A stretch of 64,000 bases of DNA. Source: Luzula sylvatica (Eukaryota; Streptophyta; Magnoliopsida; Poales; Juncaceae). Both the position numbers and the translations under genes were made by a program. The notes under the pieces are model-generated. The model was not told where the DNA came from, made no database searches, and was given only the letters and a program-made list of their open reading frames with translations. Shown in pieces: positions 52,066 through 61,934 of the stretch; position 1 is the stretch's first letter, and each line of letters starts with the position of its first letter. The DNA is taken from NCBI GenBank assembly GCA_946800325.1, contig OX326959.1:25799447-25863446 (forward strand), in the 5' to 3' direction.

Positions 52066-55000
52066 TTAAGCTACTTTTTCGTCATGCTTTGCTTTCTGTT
52101 CTTTCTCAGACAGTTTGTCTTCGACGATTATTCTCTCATCAATCCACGAGATAATATCGTGAAAAACACGATCGATATTTTCAGGGGGTTCGCCAGAAGT
52201 TAAAGCGTGCCACATTCCGGGATACAAGTTAAACTTTTTATCCTGACTTGAAGCCGATTCGTAAAGGAGTTTGCTTACCGATGGATCCGTCACCTTGTCG
52301 TCGGCTCCATGAACAATCAGAAATGGCAAAGAAACCTATATTTGAAGAATAATTATGATTATCATATAATCACATCAATCCATGCCTCTAAGTCGATAAG
52401 AAATTAATATTTTCACTATATTATAATCATGATAGTCACGATTTAATCATATATTTTATAGAGTCATGATATATACATCTCTCTTAAAATTCATTGGTAT
52501 GGTTGATGTGTTGGCACCGAATTAAATGCTAATGGTAAATCAATATCATTTAATTTTTTCCATCATATATAAGAAACAAGGGAAAAAAGTCCACCGTTTC
52601 ACACATCATAATTTATTTAATATTTTTAACAAGTTTGTTTACCATCATTCATAATTAATCAAATTTAAATATATAAATTTGGAAAATAAATTATTGAACT
52701 GAATTGCTATACCATTTAACATATGTCAAACAGATACACATGTATAAAACTATCATAAAAAATAAACAAACATATAACAATGAAAATTAAAATAATTATT
52801 TCGCAAAAATAAGTAAAATACAAATGAAAATATTTTGCTTTTAAAAAAGATTGAAAATAAAATAATAAAAATATTAAATAAATCAAATTATTTTTTAATA
52901 ATTTGGTTTATCACATAATCAATGTGGTTTACCATCTAATTAATACAGTTTGTCACGTAATTAATACGTTTGCCACCTAATTAATATGGTTTACCGTCTA
53001 TTATGATTTATTATCTAAATTAATTTAACATTTAATGTATTTATTAAATATTACCAATACATCAATATATTGTGGAGATATTAAATAGGACAAGTATAAT
53101 TTTCTACTTTATATAGTGATATAAGTAATATAATTATATAAAATGTAGACCTGATTAAGACTGTTCTCAAGGTCTAATGAGACCATAAGCATCTCTCCAC
53201 CGGTTTTCAATCTTGGCTTTCCCTTGTAACAATATGGATTTGATCTAATCTATAATTAGAAAAATAAACAATAATTCATCCACTTTATCAAGAAAGAGTT
53301 ATTATTATGCAATTCCCATAATGGAGGTTTCATTTTTATCTAATTTAAGGCATAATGTAGTTTTTTTTATGCCTATTTTCGTAATTTTCATAATTTGATC
53401 ATAATTAGAGGACTTTTTTTTTATCTGATTCATACTTATCAAGTAATTTTAATGAATATAATTAAGTATATACCTCTTCCCTTTTCTGATGACTTTTGTA
53501 AGCCAAATCGATGACGTCATTACCTGGGACAACTTTCCAAGTGGGAATATAATTGGACATTCTTAGCAAAAGGGAGATAACTATTTTTGGAGGCTTGACG
53601 TCATCAGCAATCTGTGATTTTATGAAAATGAACAAGAAAAAGGATAAGCTGAACGTATAACAAAATCCAAAGTTAATAATTGTAAAGTCCAAAAAAAAGA
53701 AGAATTTGTTAGTTAGCAATCCCAAATTGAATAAGGGAGCTTTTGCAATGATCATCAATACAAGCATAATACAAATTTAATAAAGTCTCTTAGCATAATA
53801 ATTTTGGTTAAATATTTTGAGCTGATGATTGGACCTTAATTAACATCCACATGAATTGACAATTACGGGAAATTCTATGATATACTAATTTTCTTATGAT
53901 AGATCCATTATAAATAAAAATATTTCGAATGGGAAGTGTTATGATAGACCCATTTTCTTATGATATATCCATTTTCAAAAAAATATTTTGAATATTTATC
54001 AACTAATAAATTTTTTTTGTAAGATTCAAATGTATATTTATTATTTAATACTATGCAAAATAAAAAAATTGTATAATTAATTGATAAATATCTAAAATAT
54101 CGTTAAATATTTTTTGAAAATGGGTCTATCATAAGAAAATAGATCTATCATAGAACTCCCCATTTCGAATATTTGTTAACTAATAATTTTTTTTTGTAAG
54201 ATTCAATTGTATATTTATCATTTAATGTTATGCAAAAACATAAATTTTAATAATTTTTTTGATGCGGTAAGAAAATAAGTTTATCATATAACTTCCTTTA
54301 ATACATATAGATTGTTAATTATTATGTTAATTAAGTGCGTTAATTAGAACATAGATGTTGCGGTAAGTAACATTTATCTATCCAAAATACTCCCCTACAA
54401 AGAATTTAGTAAAAATAAATTTTTCTCAAACAACTTCCATTGGATAATCTCAAAGTTTGAAAATTATATACCTTGCACATGGGTGCAACCAAGATAGCAC
54501 CATTCCAATATGTAGGGTTTTTTCTATGAAGAAGAAGAAGAACAGCTCCTCCCATTGATTCTCCTAATATATATCTCTTCTTATTCTCATTCTCTTGCCT
54601 CTCTATTCATTTCAAAGTTTTAAAGATAATCAAATTTATTGAACAAAAAGAGTAGGAAAATTAATCTAAGTACAAATTTAATTACCACAAACACTAGTGA
54701 AGTAAGAAAGACAATCTTCAACGAGATCATTGAAATTAGGTATGAATCCTTGTAACCCAGAAGATTTTCCATGGCCGATGTAATCTATTCCATATACCGC
54801 GTATCCCGCATTAGCTAATCGCGTGAAAGTCTCTGAAATATTCGAAATTTCAGTTACCAATTACCGATTAGGAGGGATTAATGAATTGAACTGAAATTGT
54901 TTTAAGTTTCTCTATTTTGGACAATTTAAAGAATTTTGCGTACCTTTCATGGTTATACTGCATTCGACCGCATATCCTGAAAATAAAAAGTAATCAGTCA

Positions 55001-55321
55001 TACAAAATTACTTATATTTGATTGAAAATCAAAGAGAATCGTACCATGACAAACAAATATTAGAGCTTTAGGTTCTCTATTTTTTGGAATCCATCGACAT
55101 GTAAATTGCACCATTTCACGGGCGTTTCTTATGAATTCCTAAAAAAAAGAGATATACGATATCTATGAGAGAAGCTTTTAGGGGGCAAATTGAAAGATAA
55201 ACACAAACCTCATCGTAGATAATATTGCCATCCTCTTGTGCCTACAATAAAAAAAATTAAAGAATCTCATAACTTTTATGTGCCAAAGGCAAGAACAACA
55301 TAGAAGAGCTTTCAATACCAT
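52066..55321 (-). CDS. Alpha/beta hydrolase, caffeoylshikimate esterase/MAGL-like (copy A)
   Basis: Nine exons on the minus strand: 55319-55321, 55209-55241, 55045-55138, 54944-54976, 54686-54832, 54472-54602, 53474-53611, 53151-53249, 52066-52335. They sum to 948 nt (315 aa). The family (Hydrolase_4, serine aminopeptidase S33) includes caffeoylshikimate esterase of lignin synthesis and plant monoacylglycerol lipases. Visible features are QFTCRWIPKN, HGYAVECSITMK, YGIDYIGHGKSSGLQGF, the nucleophile elbow GESMGG (Ser119), ILVAPMCK, IPTWKVVPGNDVIDLAY, HGADDKVTD (Asp243) and PGMWHAL (His269). The first exon holds only the ATG. The exact substrate is open. It pairs with copy B. Confidence 0.9.
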
Positions 55322-55330
55322 ATTGGAGCT

Positions 55331-55353
55331 GAGAGAGAGAGAGAGAGCTTGCT

Positions 55354-55434
<81 letters not shown>
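55331..55434 (-). repeat. (CT)n microsatellite in esterase A leader
   Basis: About 100 bp of GA repeats on the plus strand (CT on the gene strand), starting 10 bp before the ATG exon. Copy B has a much shorter run at 59293-59315. Confidence 0.93.
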
Positions 55435-55437
<3 letters not shown>

Positions 55438-55939
55438 TTTACAGAGAATATTTAGCTTAGTTTATCTAGAGAAGATTGACTAATTTGATAGTTATGAATA
55501 TGTAAGATTAGTTTTATGGATACCGGATACGTACAATTAGTTTTTTTTTTTTTTTTTTTGCATTAATGCCCGTAGGCCAGTTTTTTCTTTTTTGAATTGT
55601 AGTTTTTGATAGTTACGGATAAGTGTGATTAACGATGTTGGATTGTTGGTGATTAATAGTTCTAAATATAGTTAATGGTCCATGAGTCAAGTTACTGAAT
55701 GCATAACACAATAAATTAATAAATCATGAATTCAATCTTATTTGTCATAGGACAAAAAGTATTTTTCATTTGATAAAAAATATATTCTAATTGTTATTAA
55801 CGAGTGCTTTAGATTCATTTTTTTTTTAATAATATATATAGGAATTATTTTATATCTTATTAACTTTAATAACATCAACTGAATTGATAAACATTTAAAT
55901 TAAGTTCCCAATTACATAGAGGAATATACAATATATATA
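55435..55939. other. 5' flank of esterase gene A
   Basis: Similar to 59316-59930 upstream of gene B up to the Helitron end at 55940. A T run interrupts it at 55540-55558. Confidence 0.6.
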
Positions 55940-56345
55940 ACTAGGATCGTTCCCCGCGCTTCGCTGCGGCGAATTAAATTTTGTTTATTCGACATTACAT
56001 AAGTGCTTGACAAGATGCTACCAAGATCCATGGTAAAAATTAAGTTTCTTTGAGCATCTATTTCAAGGAAATGATATGTAAAAGATCATAAATAGCCTAT
56101 TTTCTCTTAAAAAAGGAAAAAAATACATTTTGTTTAACCTTGTTATAGAAATATTAGTTAGTTAATCAATCCAAAGCTAAAAGGACAAACAATACTTTCC
56201 ATGAAAAACAATTTCCTGAAAATCAAACTCACTAATACAAAAAAAATTAGTTAATCAATCCAAAGCTAAAAGGACAAACAATACTTTCCATGAAAAACAA
56301 TTTCCTGAAAATCAAACTCACTATACAAAAAAATTGTCATTAGGT
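55940..56345 (-). mobile_element. Helitron 3' end at the junction of the esterase duplication
   Basis: ACTAG at 55940-55944 is followed by a GC hairpin (CCCGCGCTTCGCTGCGG region, 55952-55969), a Helitron 3' terminus read on the minus strand. Homology between the two esterase units stops exactly here. The right border is inferred from where copy B homology begins (about 56370). Confidence 0.65.
56159..56336. repeat. 89-bp tandem duplication
   Basis: 56159-56247 and 56248-56336 are almost identical (one base missing near the end). Both carry TTAATCAATCCAAAGCTAAA. It lies inside the presumed Helitron body. Confidence 0.92.
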
Positions 56346-57093
56346 AAATTCAAATATAGATACACGCTCATGTGATATGCATAAATAATTAATCAACATC
56401 CTATGAAATTATGTAAAATCAAAACGCTAAAAAATAACAAAAATCCATGAAAACTAAATCATATAAATTCATATATGACAATAAAATCTTAAGACATGGA
56501 TGCAAAATAGGGTAATTTTATATCATTCCCCTCATTTTCCATCTACAACCTCTATATCACCAATTAACAATTAATTTGTGATTAATTAACAAAGTCATTA
56601 ACAAAAGAATACCCAATTAACAGTTAATTGTTATTGATTAAAAATTGTTAATGCATGTGTACTTTAATTACATATTAATTAATTAATTGTTAATCAATGC
56701 AATTTTGTTAATTATTTGTGTGATTACTATTAATCAATGATATATAATATGTTAGGGAGAAATGAGGGGCAGTGGCCTCTCAAAAATAATATATTGGGCC
56801 AAAGCAGTCTACTACACATAAACATCATTCTTACCAGGCCTATTAATATCTGACCCAACAATAGAGGCTCTTTTTTGCAAATCTTCCCGTAAGAATTAAA
56901 ATTCATCACTCATCCCTTAAATTGCAAACTGTTAGATAGCAAATTATAACAAACAATTTTAAGTCATAAAAACAAGTTTATCGGATTTCATTTCGCAATT
57001 TGAATAATTGATAATAAAGCAAATTATAACAAACATTTAAGCTATTTTCTCGTGATGCTTTGCTTTCTATTCCTTCTCAGTTGTCTTCAACTA

Positions 57094-59282
57094 TTATGTT
57101 CTCTCATCAAGCCACGAGATAATATCGTGAAAAACACGATCGATATTTTCAGGGGTTTCGCCGGAAGTTAAAGCGTGCCACATTCCGGGATACAAGTTAA
57201 ACTTCTTGTCCTGACTCGAAGCCGATTTGTAAAGGAGTCTGCTTACTGAAGGATCTATCACCTTGTCGTCGGCTCCGTGAACGATCAGAAATGGCAATGA
57301 AACCTATATTTGAAGAATAATTATGATTATTATATAATCACATCAATCAATGCCTCTAAGTCGATAACAAATTAATATTTTAACTATATTATAATCATGA
57401 TAGTTACAATTTAATCACATATTTTATATAGTGATATAAGTAATATAATCATATAAAATGTGGACCTGATTAAGACTCTTCTCGAGGTCTAATGAGACCA
57501 TAAGCATCTCTTCAGCGGTTCTCAATCTTGGCTTTCCCTTGTAACAATATGGATTTGATCTAATCTATAATTAGAAAAATAAACAATTCATCCACTTCAT
57601 CAAAAAAGAGTTTATATCAATTCAAAAAAAGATAAAAAAAGAGAGTTTATAATGGAGGTTTATTTTTCTATCTAATTTAGGCATGTGTAGTTTTTTTGTG
57701 TGCAAATTTCCCTTTTTTCACAATTTCATCATAGGAGGACTTTTGTATCTGATTCATAGTTTTCAAATAATTTCATTTCAATGAATATAATTGTATATAC
57801 CTCTTCCCTTTTTTTAGGACTTTTGTAAGCCAAATCGATGACGTCATTACTTGGGACAATTTTCCAAGTAGGAATATAATTGGCGATTTTTTGCAAAAGG
57901 GATATAACCTTTTTTGGAGGCTTCAGGTCGTCAGCAATCTGTGATTTTATGAAAATGAACAAGAAAAAGGATAAGCTGAACGTATAACAAAATCCAAAGT
58001 TCATAATTGAAAAGTTCAAAAAAGAAGAATCTGTTAGTTAGCAATCCCATATTGAATAAGGAGCTTTGCTATGATCATCAATACAAACATAATGCAAATT
58101 TAATAAAGTCCCTTAGCATCATAATTTTGGTTAAATAATTTGAGCTGATGATTGCACCTTGAATTCATAAGTCAGATAATGAACTTATATGTCATATATA
58201 ATTAACATCCACATGAATTTACAATGGATTAATATTTATGGATTGTTAATTATATATTCCTGTTAATTACCATATTTCCCTAACCAAAATACTCCTCTAA
58301 AAAGAATTTAATAAAAATAAATGTTTATCAAACAGCTTGCTCCTCTGGATAATCAAGAATATTTCTTCATGGCACCTATAGAGGAAAAAATCGAGAAGTT
58401 TGAAAATTATATACCTTGCACATGGGTGCAACCAAGATAGCACCATTCCAATATGTCGGGTTTTTTCTATGAAGAAGAAGAAGAACGGCTCCACCCAATG
58501 ATTCTCCTAATATATATCTCTTCTTGTTCTTATTCTCTTGCCTCTCTATTCATTTCAAAGTTTTAAAAATGGATACAAATTTAAGACTAATCAAATTCAA
58601 TTAACAAAAGGATTTAGAAAATTAATGAAGTGCAAAATTTAATTACCACAGACACTAGTGAAGAAGGAAGAACAATCTTCAACGAGATCATTGAAATTAG
58701 GTATGAATCCTTGTAACCCAGAAGATCTTCCATGGCCGATATAATCTATTCCATAAACCGCGTATCCCGCATTAGCTAATCGCGTGAAAGTCTCTGAAAT
58801 TTTCGAAATTTCAGTTCAATTACCAATTAGGAAGAATTAATGAATTGAACTGAAATTGTTTAAGTTTCTTGATTTTGGACAATTTTTAAGATTATGCATA
58901 CCTTTCATGGTTGTACTGCATTCGACCGCATATCCTGTAAAATAAATGTAATTAGTCATACAAAATTACTTATGTTTGATTGAAAATCGAAGAGAACCAT
59001 ACCATGACAAACAAATATTAAAGCTTTAGGTTTTCTATTTTTTGGAATCCATCGACATGTAAATTGCTCCATGTCACGAGCGTTTGATATAAATTCCTAA
59101 AAAAAGAGGTATACAATATTTATGAGAGAAGTTTTTACGGGGGACAAATTGAAAGATAAACACAAACCTCATCATAGCTAATATTGCCATTCTCTTGTGC
59201 CTACAATAAAAAAAAAATTAAAGAATCTCATAACTTTTATGCGCCGAAGGCAAGAACAACAGAGAAGAGCTTTCAATACCAT
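57094..59282 (-). CDS. Alpha/beta hydrolase, caffeoylshikimate esterase/MAGL-like (copy B)
   Basis: Nine exons on the minus strand, in the same arrangement as copy A: 59280-59282, 59168-59200, 59003-59096, 58902-58934, 58647-58793, 58415-58545, 57801-57938, 57466-57564, 57094-57303. They sum to 888 nt (295 aa). Exon lengths equal those of copy A except the last. The catalytic triad is kept, with GESLGG as nucleophile elbow, HGADDKVID and PGMWHAL. Sequence changes after the codons for SWLDER bring a stop 20 residues earlier, removing the Lys/Glu-rich tail of copy A; the former tail is still readable as DNA at 57040-57093. Introns are also alike, so the duplication is recent. The first exon again holds only the ATG. 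Confidence 0.9.
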
Positions 59283-59315
59283 ATTGGAGCTTAGAGAGAG
59301 AGAGAGAGAGAAAGA

Positions 59316-60640
59316 ATGATATGTTTACAGGGAATATTAGCGCGGTTAGTTTATCTAGAGAAGATTCACTAATTTGATAGTTACGGATATGTACAATTAG
59401 TTTTTGATAGTTTTTTTGTGGTAATTATAGTTTACGATAGTTACGGAGCAGTGTGATTAACGATGTTGGGGGTTGATAGTTCTAATTATAAGTTGATGGG
59501 CCCATGAGTCCATGACTCAAGTTATTGAATGCTCAGCACAATATAAACCATATATCATGAATTTAATTTCATTGACATCAACCGACGAGAAATAATATTA
59601 CATAGTAAAATATCGTAACAGCATTGACAACGGAATGTTAAATTAGCATAGACCCGTATGAAATCATATCCACTCACACTACATTTCATTAAAAAATACA
59701 ATGCCAACAAGACGTAATAATTTTAATTTGTCGTGTACAAGTATTCTCCATTTAATAACAAGAATAATTCTAATTATCAATGAGTTTTTAGATTTATTTT
59801 TTGATTAATATATGGATTATTTCATGTCATATAACTTTGATAAAATCAACTCAATCAATAAACACTCAAATTAACTTCGCAATTACATAATATATAATAT
59901 ATATAATTAATATACATAATTAGTTACAAGTATCAGAAACATATAATAACAATGATATATAAATATATCATCATGGCATTATTAATAGATATAGAGTTAA
60001 AGAATTTTCAGCCACCAGACGTTTCCACGTCACCAACTCAACCATGGCTGTCCAATGAGCCCTCTTATGTGCGCTTTCGGTATGGACCGTTGATGGGTTG
60101 CCTTCGCTGTGTGTTCGTGTACCTCTATTGGTTCAGTAGGTATGTGACCACTCATGATGCGGGGAACCTATTGAATATGTTGTTCTGCACCGTAACGTGC
60201 GTGGTGTTATGAATTTTAATAGTGTGTTTGATTTTCGTGCTTTGTTTGTTGGTTTGTGTGCGCCGGGTTTTCGTGGACTGTTGTTGTTTGGTGTAGCTTT
60301 TTGTCTTAGGCTGGTGTTGTTCCGCGTGTATTTCTTTCGTTCAGGTTTGGTACGGTCGCCTAAGAAATGTTGCTCGTCGGATAAGTTTTGTTTAGGTCGG
60401 TTTAGATCTGGACCATTCTTTGCGTGTATGGGCTTGGTGTTGGTGGACGGAATTTTGTTATGTTGTTTGGTGTTTGGTGGGCGCGGTGTGTTTGTGTATG
60501 TTCTTCTGAGAGTGTATATACTTCTTTTTCTTCGCGACTGTTTTTGGTTTTTTCCAGATCTAGTCATTTCTAAAGCGGAAAAAGGCAAAATGCTGAAAGC
60601 TTCGATTTCTCGATATATGTAGTTGTTCCTAGTTGTGTTT
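59316..60640. other. 5' flank of esterase gene B and unassigned block
   Basis: To about 59930 this matches the flank of copy A. From 60010 to 60660 base composition shifts toward G and T with long open frames on both strands, none with a recognisable family. TGACCACTCA-type strings in inverted order at about 60146 and 60655 could be the ends of an unknown insert. Confidence 0.35.
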
Positions 60641-60689
60641 CTTCCCTTTGACGCGGTGAGTGGTCATTTGTTTTATTTTTATTGTTTCC

Positions 60690-61330
60690 GTTTTCATCGT
60701 TTCAACATCATATGCGTCGTAATAAACATTGCACGTCGTCGCTCCAGCATTGCATGTCGTCGCTCTTCTGCTGCATTGTAGTTTTTGCTTTTCACCTCGT
60801 TGTGTGCATCATAATCATTATTGCATGTCATAGGTATCGCATTGCAATATGCTCAATTTCTTTTTTCTTTTTTTTGACAGCGTTACGGCGCCTGATGATT
60901 GTCATTGTTATTGCATTGCATTGCATATTTTTTTACAGCATTACGTGCATCATGAACGTCCTTATATACCATAGTCATTGCATTGCATTGCATTCGTCGT
61001 GCATTTTTTTAACCGCATTAAGTGCATCGTAGACATCATTGCATGCCATAGTCATTGCATTGCTCGTTGCATTGCATTGCGTTCATCATGCATTTTTTTT
61101 ACATAATGACGTGCATCATAAACATCATTTCATACCATAGTTATTGCATTGGATTGCGTTCATTGTTACTTTCGAGATTATGTACGTCGTAATCATCGTC
61201 TCATACCACAGTCATGATATTGAATTATATTCGTCGTTTTTTGGCCTCTTTTGGCCGTCATTATCATCATTGCGTAAAATAGTCGTTGTGTCGCATCATA
61301 GTCATGGTCAATTTGGCATCGTAATCGTAA
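60690..61330. repeat. Variable-length tandem repeats with CATTGCATTGCATT core
   Basis: Units of roughly 75-100 bp contain 'catagtcattgcattgcatt', 'cgtcgtgcatttttt' and 'acgtgcatcataaacatcat'. The repeats are clearest at 60870-61150 and decay on both sides. Open frames through them are by-products. Confidence 0.75.
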
Positions 61331-61382
61331 AATTCGAGATCATGTTTGCTTGCCATGGTTATTATATTGCATCATTCTTTGA

Positions 61383-61562
61383 ACTTTTCAAAGGTTTCCG
61401 CTTTGGCACGCATCAAATAGATATATCCATATCTACTATAATCGTCAGTAAACGTAACGGAATATCGATAGCCTCCTCTTGCCTCGATGCTCATCGGTCC
61501 ACATACATCGGAATGTATGAGTTTCAACAAGTCATTGGACCTCTCTCCTACCCAATGTTACA
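61383..61562 (-). pseudogene. Ty1/copia integrase core fragment
   Basis: On the minus strand an open stretch reads SNDLLKLIHSDVCGPMSIEA and GGYRYSVTFTDDYSRYGYIY, then LMRAKAETFEKFK. This is the start of the copia integrase catalytic core, with the two conserved Asp residues in HSDVCGPM and FTDDYSR. Nothing else of the element is attached, so it is a fragment. Confidence 0.88.
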
Positions 61563-61611
61563 GAAATCGCTAGGCGCTAGTCGGGCGGACGGACACCGTT
61601 TAGCGCTTAGA

Positions 61612-61667
61612 GAGATTAATCGGGGATTAATAGGAGATTAATCGGGGATTAATAGGAGATTAATCGG
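61612..61667. repeat. 22-bp minisatellite
   Basis: Two and a half units of GAGATTAATCGGGGATTAAT plus AG. Confidence 0.93.
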
Positions 61668-61934
61668 TTCTAGATGGATTTGTAATTTTACATAATTTTT
61701 GTCATATTTTTTAATTTCTATATATATTAATTTGTGCTACAAATTTTTATACACAAATCCAAATAAACCACAAAACAAAGTTACTTATATATATCAACAA
61801 TATCAAAACATCCCATAAAACACGATCACGTCGACCACGCAAAATACCACATCTAAACATCTTGCAAAACACGATCATATCAATCGCGCAAAATACAACC
61901 TAAATAATAAAACAAACACGCAAATAGAAAGAAA

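Noticed and set aside
60133..60588. 151-codon minus-strand and 141-codon plus-strand open frames
   Set aside because: They overlap on opposite strands, are compositionally biased (Arg/Lys/Thr-rich versus Leu/Phe/Gly-rich) and show no domain; they reflect base composition.
60682..61641. Long hydrophobic open frames on the plus strand
   Set aside because: They are translations of the CATTGC repeats, and the last one is antisense to a copia integrase fragment.
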